DNA of 64,000 bases from Hypomyces perniciosus (Eukaryota; Ascomycota; Sordariomycetes; Hypocreales; Hypocreaceae). The notes beneath the pieces were generated by a model. It was not told where the DNA came from. It ran no database searches and was given only the letters and a program-made list of their open reading frames with translations. The DNA is taken from positions 2,790,001 to 2,854,000 of the forward strand of contig SPDT01000003.1 in NCBI GenBank assembly GCA_008477525.1, written 5' to 3'. Shown here piece after piece: positions 33,490-44,700 of the stretch; position 1 is the first letter of the stretch; every line of letters starts with the position of its first letter. The translations under genes were made by a program, and so were the position numbers.

Positions 33490-36221
33490 AACTGAAACTG
33501 GGGTGAGTTTCAGTTTCATGAAACCGGACGCCAGTATAGTTTCAGTTTCATATGAAACCGGTTTCAGTTTCATATGAATCAATATCTAATTCCTTTGTTG
33601 TTTCCCCCCTCTCTTTGGCAAGCTCCGAGACACCTTACCACTAGGCACTCAAAGATGTCTGGCATTGCCTGCCTACCTATGCTACCAATTCGCCAGGCTC
33701 GCCATCGCTTTCTTCCCCCTTGCCCATCTCTATATCTTCTTGGAGTATCCTTACAGCCGCGTCGATATCATCCACTCCCCTAAACACCCCTGCAAGAAGC
33801 GGCCTGCTTTTTCCCTTTGGAACACTTATCCAGCTTTTAATGCACTCACATGCCTCTACCATTTTGGCAGACATGCTACTTCTATCCCATGTAACCTGCC
33901 GTCTTGCGCCTGAGAAAATTCGCTCTGCTTCCGTAGACATCGGAGGGATGCAGAATATGTCAATGGCCATACGGCAGAGGAGGGGAAAATTCTCTCGCTG
34001 GGTCGGTTCAAGCCACCACTGTAAGGCCGTTTGTTGTCCAATCCCAACTTGTGAGCCCTGCGAAGTATCGTCAAAACCTGGCCATTAGGTAGAAGGCTTC
34101 AAATTACTTACATAAATAAAGCGGTCGAATTCATCCTTCACCTCGCTCGCTGTGCTGTACACCTTCTGCCTCCAGCGATCGAACTCGTCGAGTTCTTGCC
34201 CTTTCTCCTGTTGTTGATCTTGGAGCTGGTAGCTCTTGTACTCTGTGGACCAAATCTTTCTGACAGACTTCACGGCATTGCTAACCCAAGCTGGGTTTCT
34301 CTTCCACTGCTCACTCAGATAGCTCTTTCGGAGTGCTGGGTGGAGGAGGATACCGGCCACGTACACGGGGGCCTGCTCGGTAAGCTGGTAATACTTCTCG
34401 AACTTTAGCCAAGCCACGTGAAAGCGAGCGTAGAAGCGTGGGTTACTGAAAGCCTTGTCTTTAGCCTGCGTGAAGTGATGATGGAGGAAATCCATATGAG
34501 ATAGAACTTCATCGAGTGTGTTCTCCCGGCCTTGGCGTACCGAGATCTGGTGAAATGGTTGTAGAAACGCATGGATGTCTCGGAGCTCGTTCCAGTCGTT
34601 GTGGTCTAGTGCATCTTTCTCGATCTTGGCATGATTTTCTTGAATCCAATCCATGAACTTTGCCCGCCTCTCAATTGCCACGTCAATAAGACGAAACCAT
34701 GAATTCCAGCGTGTATCATTGTCCCTCGGCAAGGCCCTGCCAATCTTGGCCTTGAAGTCGTTGCAGATGCTGGTAGAGCTCCTTGAATACATGCACAAGT
34801 TGTGGAGCTTCCCCAGAACATTAAACTCCCGCCAGTCCTCGGTGGCTTGTGCCTTCGTAATGACGCCCCCTTCTTCTTTTTCGGATAGCCTGCACAGTCG
34901 CTCATACGCCTCGTCAATCCCCTCTTGCTCATCCCCCTGAATCTTCTTTGCCTTACTCCGAAAGAGGAAGGCTTGAACGATGAGGTTCATGATGTGGCCA
35001 CTGCAGCGTAGTCGCCTGGCAACCGGATCTAAACCATCAATCTCTTTTGCGATATCGTCAAGCATAGTATCGTTGGCATCGTGATTATCCATCGTAAAGT
35101 AGCCAACCTTTCCGCTGAGGTTGTACTCTTCGACAACATCCAGGAAAGCCTTGGCTTGCAATTTCCCGTTGTGGCTTCCTTTGAACTCGCGCAGTGACAA
35201 TAACGCTTGAGCGACTTCTCTCGTCTCCGCATCTACAAAATGGACCACGATTGCCTGGTATGCCGCCTTCTGTTCCGATGAGGTCCACATGTCAATGGTG
35301 AAGTGAACCATGGATGAGAGAGAATTATGAAGCTTCTTGACGAGGCCTTGTTTGTGTTGAGCGAAAGTCTTTTCGAGAAGCTTCGGCACCGCACTGCGGC
35401 TGCGTAGGAGGACGTCCCGGGCCATATAGTTACAGCAGAGTATAACAGCATGAAACTCGGGGTATTCGATGAATGTGTGGGCGATATTGCGAACCGCAAG
35501 AAGCCTGGCGAGTGCTTCCTCGAATGCAGGAATATTAATGGCATTTGCCAAATATTTTTCCTCATTAAGGTCTCGATTGGCTTGACGTTCCTCCTGCCTT
35601 CCAAACAAATCCGTAATGGTGCCATGTTGCCGCTTCTTCAGATCCGACCTTTCTACACGCTCTATAACCCGGATGCCATGAAAGTCCCGCAGGTGCTTGC
35701 GGGCTCGGCTCAGGTTCGTCGTTACCGAATTAGGCTTTTTCGTGGAGTTGCAGTGCTTGCAGTACCAAATTTCGTGGTATGAGGTATCGCGAGCTTTCTC
35801 CCCTCTCTCTTCATAAGGGTCACGCGCCTCGTTCCAGGTGCTTTTGTTTGTACGGCCTTTGGCGCGCTTGCTAGCCCGATCAGAGGGAGAACGATGCAAT
35901 GCGCGCTTGGCGGGAACGGGAGAGTCAGGCGAAGCAGGTCCCAAGACCTCGTCAGAAAGCCCCGATAACAAGGGAGCGGGAGAAGCTGATGACATATTTA
36001 CTGTTAGCAAGTTTCTAACTGCGTTGAAGGCATTTGGTTTGTGAAATTTTCTTGGTTAAGTACTAAGATATTTGGGTCTCATCGGGCGTATATGAAACAT
36101 ATGAAACCGACTGAAACATATGAAACTGGGAGAGTTACAGTTTCATATGAAACTGGGTCCAGGGACTGTTTCAGTTTCATATGAAACAGTATGAAACAAC
36201 ACGCGTGGCTATACAGCACTG
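33466..36221 (-). mobile_element. hAT transposon, apparently complete
   Basis: Terminal inverted repeats match at 17 of 19 bases: left CAGTGCTGCATAGACACGC (33466-33484), right end read inward CAGTGCTGTATAGCCACGC (36221-36203). Just inside both ends lie many copies of GTTTCATATGAAAC and AGTTTCAGTTTCAT, probable subterminal transposase-binding sites. The element is about 2.76 kb and encloses one spliced transposase gene. The flanking 8-mers (CCTTCATG and AGCATCCC) do not match. Either the flanks have been rearranged or the right flank was replaced by the adjoining MITE. Confidence 0.85.
33677..35995 (-). CDS. hAT-family transposase
   Basis: Two exons, 35995-34112 and 34057-33677, flank a 54-nt intron (GTAAGT...TTCGCAG) and give about 754 residues without a stop. 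Start: an open frame extends to a TTG at 36010, but the first ATG is at 35995 (MSSASPAPLLSG). Domains: a BED-type zinc finger (IWYCKHCNSTKK ... ARKHLRDFH, residues about 75-110); an RNase H-like catalytic core (VHFTIDMWTSSEQKAAYQAI, GYFTMDNHDANDTML, LRCSGHIMNLIVQAFL, DTRWNSWFRLIDVAI); and a C-terminal dimerisation region (ALQWWLEPTQREN, IPPMSTEAERIFSGARR, TWDRSSMSAKMVEACECI). It would cut and paste the surrounding 2.76-kb element. Intactness in a RIP-scarred region suggests recent arrival. Confidence 0.9.
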
Positions 36222-36414
36222 AGCATCCCGACCAAATTTATCAAATAAGTACGTACCAAAGTGACCATAATAAGATATCAAATAAAGTCAAATGAAATGT
36301 ACTAAAAAGTAAAACTACCCTAAGAAATACCCCTGACTATACATATTATTTGATTCATTTGATAGTTTATGAATGTCACTTTGGTACGTACTTGATAAAT
36401 TTGGTCGGGATGCT
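36222..36414. mobile_element. MITE copy 3, divergent foldback element
   Basis: A foldback element whose arms share ATCAAATAARTACGTACC and AAGTGACC with the two 199-bp copies, but with different outer arms (AGCATCCCGACCAAATTT). It directly abuts the right terminal repeat of the hAT element, so its own left end is ambiguous (36214 if CAGCACTG belongs to it). No matching target duplication was found. Confidence 0.7.
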
Positions 36415-36540
36415 ACGCTGAAGCCATTCCTGACGTTGACAAATGCACTGCCGGAGAGCTTCTTCAGCTGGCGATTCTTGCAGCGGGCCTGGCGAGTGAG
36501 GGGGGAGAGGGGAGGGAGTTGTTGGAATTGATGCCATCTT
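36415..36540 (+). pseudogene. C-terminal fragment of the family also seen at 28.9 and 52.2 kb
   Basis: The plus strand reads AEAIPDVDKCTAGELLQLAI, then LAAGLASEGGEG and a stop at about 36540. The nucleotide match to the segment ends at 28.94 and 52.17 kb (ATTCCTGAYRTTGACA) suggests one repeated gene family. Only the last 40 codons remain beside the MITE. Confidence 0.4.
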
Positions 36541-38862
36541 GATATTTCAAACGGTCCTGTGAGGAGCTGTTCTCGATGATCAAGATGACCTGTATAGCAT
36601 CGGTTGTTGGTCGCCGGCCGGGGCTCGAGGGCGCTCGAGGCTTAGGGAAACAGTCAAAATAAGGGATGATAACGCCTTACTGAAATAAACTGGGTGGAGC
36701 GGCGTTCTATTGGCGAGAGCATCCCTGCCTTGTCAGTATGCCTACCAAACACCAGTCTTAAAGGGCAGCTTTGCGCCCGCCTGCTAGTCGCCATCCGGAG
36801 AGCTTCCGGATCAAGGAAGGAATTCCTTTTTTTAGTTGTATTGTGTTATGCGAGATGGGTCGTGACTCGACGCCTCATCCACTCAAGTAGGTATCGTATC
36901 GTCGTATGAAACCACCACCACGATCACTCCACGTTGGGGGTGTTACGCTCTCCGCGGCGAGTAAACACAATGCCGGCCGGGGCTTAACCCGAAGTCCAAG
37001 ACCTAACCCGCTCGCAGACATCACTCCTTAGGCTCGTGAATCAGCCATCCTTTCTAAGCCTTAGGTAAAATGGGCTCTGCGCTAGGAGATTGTTAAACAG
37101 TGGGCATTTCAGTGTTCAGCCTAGGATAGCAGGTGCAAGCTGTTGTTTATTAGAGCAATAATCGAACCAATTGACAAATACTTCCTTCTGAGCCACTTCT
37201 TACTCGTAGCACGTATTCATTGTAGACATCAGGCCAAGGGGGGCGAATAACCACCCGAAAGGAAGGTGGCAAATCTCCTGGTGCGGAACCCATTCACCTG
37301 AGTGATCAAGCTCCGGGCTGACCCCTGGATAAGGAGTGCAACGCCCCCAAGGCGGAGCTGATTATTGTCGTGGTTGTGGCTTCACACAACATACTTCGCG
37401 GGCAGGCAGAACACTTGGGTCGCGCAATGCGCATCCGCTAGCGCAGGGGATAAAGCTCACGAGAACGGGGCATTACGTCGTTTAATGATGGCGGCTCCCT
37501 CGACATCCTTCATCTACCAAGTATGTACTCCGTGCCAGGGATATGTGTTGCTAATCCTAGTAGCCGCCCTCTTATGGCTGTCACACCATCAAACCTTCCA
37601 GATGCATACGCCTTTTGAGACAGCCTCACTTTCCTTTGCCAAGAGTTGAAGTAGTATTGTGAGGCGATTGTATCCCTGGAGACAGCTCAACCTTCGAGAC
37701 TATGACCCCCTAGACTCGAAGTGAGGCTGGCTGTCTCACCAGATTGCGATACCTTTTGCACTTGTCCCCTGCATTTCCGCCTAAATAGTGTGTGTGTGTG
37801 TGTCTATTAACGTCCTATTGGTGCTATATACACGGGCCCATTCTAGGCATCTGGACGGCTGGTCCGCCCAAATAGTTGAGCGACACCCAGTCAATATAGC
37901 ATAATCGCACAGGCGCCTGATATGTACATAACACGTTTGCGCCACATAGTCGAAGCCAATACTACGTGGGCCAATTCCATGCCGAAATCCGGTGGTTTCC
38001 ACGAACCTTGTTACAGCCACAACTGTGCGAGATGACGAGAAGGTTCAAGTATCGACGGGTGAGAGGCATACAACTATATTTCATAGAGAATTCTCACGGA
38101 CATGACTCTTGTCTGCTCAGGGGTAAGGCGCTGGCGTCCTGTCACTGTCTCCAGCGGTTGTGCAAATAGTTTGAGCAACTTGCGGTATGAGATGAGATCT
38201 GGTGTTAAGACCATCAGCCTAGGCTCATATGCTCGGAACATTCTATTGGGGTCAATTCTCCCCTATTTGCCGCCTAATACTCCTCATTAGGCAGCCTGTG
38301 CATCTATCACTGAATGTACGTGCCAACACTTTGCAAATCGGCCACACACTTGGTAACTAGGCGGCTCTCACCGTCACCGTCACCCATCCGTTTTACTTTT
38401 CCGGGTACGAAATGCATCTGGATCCCCCTTCCTGGTGCACTGGATGGTTTCTCTTTAGGGAAAGGGGGTGGCGGGCTTATCACAGCCACGCATTGCATTG
38501 TTGAGACCACCAAGTCGTAGTCCCCTCATTCAGCTAGGTTTGTCCTAACCATACTGCAAACCCCTGCTGGTTTGACTATATGTATCGCTCGCAAACATAA
38601 ATTGTAACAGCTGAGAAATTGGGCAGTGGACCCATATCCTTATACCAAGACCAGCACTGCTTAATTGTCGGCCTATATCGCCATGACTGGAATGAACATA
38701 TAGCCACAGTAAACCTCTCCATCCTTCTGGTAATACCGATCTTTGCCTTGCCTCTCGACACACCATCAAGTCTCACATCTATATACCAAACGATAAGGAA
38801 CCTCCTCCTCTACCGTCTCCGCGAATCTTGCCCCTGAGGCGATATCCCGAAAACATGGACTT
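36541..38862. other. Gene-free region
   Basis: About 2.3 kb without a supportable gene. It contains a GT run (37788-37803) and one copy of a 53-bp dispersed repeat (37806). Short frames on both strands look random. Confidence 0.45.
37806..37858 (+). repeat. Dispersed 53-bp repeat, copy 1
   Basis: ATTAACGTCCTATTGGTGCT begins both this copy and 54328-54379; both end AGGCATCTGGACGG. One gap and a few substitutions separate them. They could mark a transposon end. Confidence 0.65.
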
Positions 38863-39646
38863 ATGGAGAGAGATAGAGATTTCTCCCGAGACCCATCTTT
38901 TGCTGGCGGCTCTGGTGGTATGAGTCTGTTCTGTTTGGATAACAGACAAAGCTTCAGCAAAAGTAATACAGGCAACTTCGATAGTTATAAAGGTTACGCT
39001 AGTTATATATCCACCGAAAGGTATGATCTCCCCTGTCCATGAGGATGACCAACGCAGACTGGACTTAACGTCAGGCTAATATGGGCATTCTAGGTCCGGC
39101 GATTTCCTCCCGCCCGAGTTTGGACTTTGCCATAAAAGTTTTAGGCTTCAATCTGCTGCCGACCTTTTTGGCGACATGATGAAGAAACTAGGTCCTTTTC
39201 GGAAGATGGAGGAGTCGCTATTAAGCCCCCTGGTTACTTCTCCAGTAAGCGACCTTGCGAGAAGCGCTCAGCCTAACAGCAGATTTGCTCCAGGCACCAA
39301 CCCAGATTCCCCAGCAACAACAGCTTCAACCACAACAGGCACAAAAATTCTTCATACAGCAAAAAAAAAGGCCATGGGACCGAACCCTTGGGAGATGGCG
39401 TCTGAGCTCCTGGATCACATGGAGAGGCTGAGCTTGAATGATAAGCAGAGGGTGGATAAACTTGCCTCTAAAATCATGGCCTTGATCCCAGAAAAGAACA
39501 AGGTTCAGATGCAGTGTAATTTACGGTCGAAGCTTCCCGATTTTCTGCCACAAAATAGAGACCTCGTGATATTTTGGCAAATTTATGCTTTCAAACTTTT
39601 ATCGCTATACGCGAGGAGGCAAGACTTACCGGCCGGCGTGAGATAA
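38863..39646 (+). CDS. Intact two-exon gene of unknown function
   Basis: Exon 1 (38863-39020) begins MERDRDFSRDPSFAGGSGGM. The 73-nt intron 39021-39093 (GTATGA, branch GCTAAT, TTCTAG) preserves the frame (AG+G), and exon 2 (39094-39646) completes 236 residues. No stops or frameshifts interrupt it. The N-terminus is Gly/Ser-rich, the middle Ser/Thr/Pro-rich (SPATTASTTTGTK), and the C-terminal third is helical and charged (WEMASELLDHMERLSLNDKQ, KLASKIMALIPEKNKVQM). No known domain is recognised. Its survival between transposons hints at either recent origin or selection, or that it belongs to an unrecognised element. Confidence 0.6.
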
Positions 39647-40923
39647 GACGGAACGCGCGGTGTTCGCTTTTTTATCAAATGATTGGATAGAAAACCAATT
39701 ATAAGAGGAGACGTCCTTAACCAGGAAGAGGCGAAGGAGATTAATTAAGTGGAATTTTTAGGTGCCTAAAAAATTCTTATGATTTATTTAGACTAGCTAA
39801 TAACTGTGCTATGTGATATCACTATGCGCTTTTTTCTGTTCCCTCCTGTTGGGACCTTTGAATTGTATCTTTAGATTCTGCGGCCCATTTGGGCCTGGGC
39901 CACTTGGTCCAACAAATCTAGTCTCCATTAAACTTGAGATCACCAGATAGATTTAGGGCCCCCACCGTAACTGTGTCTGTCAATGAGGAATTGATTTTGT
40001 GCGAAGAAACACACGTAAGAAACCATGATACCACGTAAGTCGAGGGAACGGCGGCTTACGGCCAAGAAAATAACGACGAAAACAGCAAAAGAACGTGTCA
40101 CCTTTGCTGTTTTCAACGACTAATTCCTGATGAACTTTATGTATTTAAGTAAAAGCTATTCCCACCTAACTTGGGAGCAGTAAGAGCATTGAATTCAATC
40201 ATTTTCGCACATCAAATGTGCCCTTTTCTATTAATCGTTATTTGATGGTGCCGTATGTACCTATTTGCATTTATATTAGCAATAATAATTATTGGAAACC
40301 TCAGTTATATAGTCCCACAATGAATACCCCATAATGCGTTAGATGGCAAAGTGTATTGAAACATCTGAAGTCCGTTATAATCCATTCTTTTATTCTTCCA
40401 GACTTTCCAAAAACAAACGAATGAAGAATATACCCTGCATAGCGGTCAAACCGCACAAGAGCGACTAGTATATACTGCGTGCGAGGATCCTGGATAGCGC
40501 TATTCTTTGCAATGCTATATGGCCTGCCTGTGCCTCCTGAACCATCAAGCTCTACACGTGGCGGGCTTGTTAATTCATAATATCAAGAGTATGTATATTC
40601 TAGGTGCTCAATAAAAAACTTCAAGGTAAGGCGGTATTTGGGATTTAACCTCTGAACTTCTTAATAAGAGACCTCTTCTTTAGACGGTGCAATATAGACT
40701 CGCAGTTACGACACTTTCTATATGGCTCGAGAGGACGGACGCGCGTGTCGGTCTACTAAGAGGACAGGGTCTGGACGAGGGCTATCGAGGATGGAATCTC
40801 CAGGTTGGCTGTGGAAGTAGGCTTAAGGAGCAAACTGGTATTAACTTGCGAACCGGCAGTGCCCCGCAAAAGGAGCGGAACAGGATCCAAGGGGAGCAAG
40901 GTGGAGGGTCTATGTAGGTAGAC
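39647..40923. other. Non-coding, AT-rich, with an LTR-like repeat
   Basis: No gene is supported. The interval contains the second copy of the 70-bp repeat (40141). Frames at 40687-40917 may be more LINE sequence leading into the tail at 40924 but carry no motif I can name. Confidence 0.4.
40141..40210 (+). repeat. Dispersed 70-bp repeat, copy 2
   Basis: Gapless alignment with 10911-10980, about 58 of 70 identical, same orientation. It contains a TATTTAAG box and CCCACCTAACTTGGGA. Confidence 0.55.
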
Positions 40924-41297
40924 ATGTTGTTACCTCTACGAAGTATTTCTTGCGAATACAAATCAATACTTGTGCAATCAACAACACTCAACTTAGCACG
41001 GTCACAACAGCGAAAAGATAGGTATTTGCCGGAAAACATCGGAAAGCATTCCAAGAGAATAGATAAAGCACTACCGGGAAAGCACACTCGACTACTCTAC
41101 GACTATCTGTCGCGGAACGAATCTAGCGTGTTTTCTCAACTCAGGACAGGTATGATAAGATTGAACTCGTATCTCTCTCGAATCAACGCAGCACCGTCAG
41201 ATCAGTGCGAATGCGGATATGAAAGAGAGACGGTTGACCACTTTCTGTTCCGATGCAGAAAGTGGACAACACACCGACATACGACTATGCCAAAAAG
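40924..41297 (+). mobile_element. LINE ORF2 C-terminal tail
   Basis: The plus strand reads LPGKHTRLLYDYLSRNESSV, then LRTGMIRLNSYLSRINAAPS, CECGYERETVDHFLFRC and RKWTTHR. This is the RNase H-distal Cys/His motif (CxCxnHxxxxC, then W and R) that ends fungal LINE ORF2 proteins. It is cut at 41298 by a MITE, and unrelated sequence follows the MITE. Confidence 0.7.
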
Positions 41298-41496
41298 CAG
41301 CGCTGCCGTCAAATCAAATATATCAAATAAATACGTACCGAAGTGACCTGTGTAATATATCAAATCTAATCAAATGAGATGTACCTAAGCATACAATTTA
41401 CGTATAATAATACATCTTATTTGAGTGGATTTGATATATTGCACAGGTCACTTCGGTACGTATTTATTTGATATATTCCATTTGACGGCAGCGCTG
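41298..41496. mobile_element. hAT-type MITE, copy 2 (inverted relative to copy 1)
   Basis: 199 bp, the same length and ends (CAGCGCTGCCGTCAAATC and inverse) as copy 1. The loop is in opposite orientation (ATGTACCTAAGCATACAATT here is the inverse of copy 1). The flanking 8-mers CCAAAAAG and TGGTAGTG do not match, unlike copy 1. Confidence 0.9.
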
Positions 41497-41712
41497 TGGT
41501 AGTGTTTTGTGAAGTGGACTTGCAGTGCTGTGTCGAGATTCACTTCTAAGGTTGGAAAAAAGCTTCATCTTGGAGGGATATGTACATAAAGGCGCCGAAG
41601 TGTATGACTATCTTAACTACTAGACAAAGGACTACCTCAACAAGATGGACACCAGGAAAATATATTGCCCGTCAGTTGCTTGGGTCGGTAGCATGCTGGG
41701 GGAGGAATAGAA

Positions 41713-44700
41713 TCAGCCGAAGGCTGAGAGTCCGCGGCCAAGCAATTAGCCATAGCCATTGTATTGTGTAAACACCAAACCTAATTTTAGAACATTTTGT
41801 CTCATCACAAACAGAATCACGTAGAATTATATAGAACCGTGCTTATCTTATAGGGATTCTGCGTAAGAACCTGTCTTTTCCTCAGCCCTTGGTCCCTCAG
41901 CTTCATCTTCATACCGTCTGGGGGAGACTCATAGAACAGGTGACTACGATCAAATGGTGCATCCAACATCAGGCCTTGGAGCGTTTTCACACGAGACACA
42001 GCCACGTAACTTAAACCAGTCTGAAAGTCCCGGCGGGAGAGATCCGTAACGATTACATCTTCAGTGATGCTTTGTGACTTATGAACGGTAATGGCGTAGC
42101 ATACAATCAGGGGAAACTGGGTGCGAGTGCAGAGAGTGCTTCCGATGAGGAAGTCCCTCTCCACCGGAAGAGTCGGGACAATCTTTCTGCCATCAGCGGT
42201 AGTCATGAACACCGGTCCGCTATACTTGTCAAACTCCATCATGATAACACAGGGAGGGTCTTGGACGGGGTTGGCCCCAGGTGCCCAGCCGATGTCATAA
42301 ACCGTACCAGAGGCCAACCGGCTGCCAGAGGTTAGACGTCAGCATCAGACGGGCGCCAATGCATACAGGGATCTGTTTCGCAAGGTTGCCAGCCTTGTCG
42401 TCAGGAGCAGCCGCCGCTCCAGGGCCGACGTTCTTAGCCTTGACCTGGATGGCTGGCCTGCTGAGGCGATCGAGGTGATAGTGGTTATATTCGTTCACCC
42501 TATCTTTAGTGGCGTATACTCGTAAGGCGTTGGTGAATCTCGCGATCTCTTGATCGTCTAGCTTCGCCTGTACACGGCTGGAAAGGAGCTTCCAGGACTC
42601 CACCGATAGTTGGAGCAGTCGCAGTTGCCCGAGAGCTGCGCGAAACCCCGCCTGGTTATCTCCGCGCTGCCGCTGGACAACCTTCAAGAAGACTGTCTTA
42701 TCAAATCGCCTATATGCGTTCCTGCCCTTGATCTCTACTCCCTGCACCTCTTTATCGTAATAAAGCGGCTTCTGTAGCACGGGGGGGAGTTGGAAGAAGT
42801 CGCCAACCAGAAGGATGTTAAGGCCGCCAAAGAACTCCTCATTCTTGTTTGGGAAGGCCTCGCGGAGACGGTCATCGATCCATGATAGCTGGCGCAGTCC
42901 TAGCATGCTCTTCTCATCGATAATCAGGTACTTGATATCCTTTAGCTTCTTCTGCAGCTGGGCCTTATCAATGGCTGAGAGGGGCTTGAAGTCCTTATTG
43001 ATTGGGAGGTGCAACAGGGAATGCAAGGTAGTGCCCGATATCTGATTTCCCGCGACGCCAGTGGGCGCGGCACGCCAGACAGGTGTCCCTCTCCCGGCGG
43101 CCGCGGCTTGGAGGTGCGCGGAGAGCAGATTAATGAGGTATGACTTGCCAGTACCACCTCCCCCATCTACATGGAGCAACAACTGAGAAGGTTCCTGATG
43201 TAGAAAGTGGTCCATTACTGTATCATACACTAGGCGCTGGTCTCGATTTAGCGAGTTGCGAGCATCCAAGGGCTGATATTCTACATCAAGGTCAAGGGGG
43301 TTTCCCGCTTTGTGTTGTTTCCAGTAGTCACCGTTGAGAATGCCGTCATCGGCATACCGTCCAACGAGAGGGGTCCAATCATAATTGATGTCCATGTCTC
43401 GACGGCCGAGGATGTCGATATCCTCTTCCTCCAGCGGGCGGTCAGGCAGCATGCGGGCGAGTTCATGCCAGTCCTCTTCCACAATGGGCTCTTCATGGGC
43501 ATCAAGCTCAAACTCATCATCCTCTGCCCCCAATTCTTTTGTATCTAGCTCACCGTAATGATCGTTCGCATGGGAGTCGTGATGCTCTCTGCAGCACTTG
43601 TACGCAGCCGCGAAGGAATCGCACCGCCGCCCGCCCACAGCGAGCAACTCCTCTGGAGAGCGATGTGGATGAGCCATCATCAATTTAACACGGCAGAAGT
43701 CATTAAGCTGGGGAGAAGCCTCCGTGGACCGGTATCGAGGGAAGTAAGACAGGACCCTCTTCTTCGCGTTAGCAGCGAGTCTCCTCCACGTCTTGAGATT
43801 ATATGATTGCAGGTACTCAAGGTAGGTTACATCCTCATGTTGGTCATTTCTCTCTCGATATTTTCTATAGCTGCCGATGGTCTCATTGACATCTTCGTCG
43901 ACGCGGTACGAACGCGCATGTTGCTCCAACGGACGGCAGTCCACGGATACCACCATCCGCGTGCCTTCCTGCAGGGGGATGTTAAGCAGCAGGTGGGAAA
44001 TCTCCTGCGCCGAGTAATCTCTCTCGGCAATCAGCTTGTTCATAAGGCGAGAGGAGAAGGATAATAGGGGCTGAAGGTGTGCAGTGTGCGGCAAAACCTG
44101 GTCTGCAAGCTTACAGTAAGGCTCAGTCTTCTTCTCAGATTTGCTGCAATACTTCGCGGCGTATGTGATAACCGCCTGTAAGCTGGTGCAAGGAGATATA
44201 TCGATATTGGCAAGCCAGCCTAGGACAATGGCAGGGTTGAAGTGGTTCATGAGGCTGTCATTCCGAGCCGCCTCGAAGACGTAGTATGACTTGCCTTCCT
44301 TCCTGATGACTGCGGCCAGCTCCCGCAAGGCACGAGGGAAGTTGAAACGACACACTCTCTCTGGGTTGGCAGCATTGGCCGCCTCGATATCTGCTGCAGC
44401 GCCCTCCATATCCCTTGCTAGGTTGCCGGTTCTCTTCCTCACACGCAAGCAGTATGTGGTATTGCACTTGTGACGCTGGCAACGGTTGACGATTTGTGAG
44501 AGCCGGAGGAACGTCATCTCTATGCTCAGTGGATCTATGCTCAGCGGATTGCCCTCACCCTGAGGCATAGTCCTACTCGGCTCGGGGTTAATGGCCGTGA
44601 TGTGGAATCCCCACGTGCGTGCAAATACATCGCGAGCGGCTTCGTCCTCCATGTCGGCTCCGGGGCAATTCTCCATCCAGTACAGGCCATGGTTGTGCGG

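Noticed and set aside
33466..36414. hAT element as the autonomous parent of the CAGCGCTG MITEs
   Set aside because: The terminal sequences (CAGTGCTGTATAGCC against CAGCGCTGCCGTYAAATC) and subterminal motifs differ beyond the first bases.
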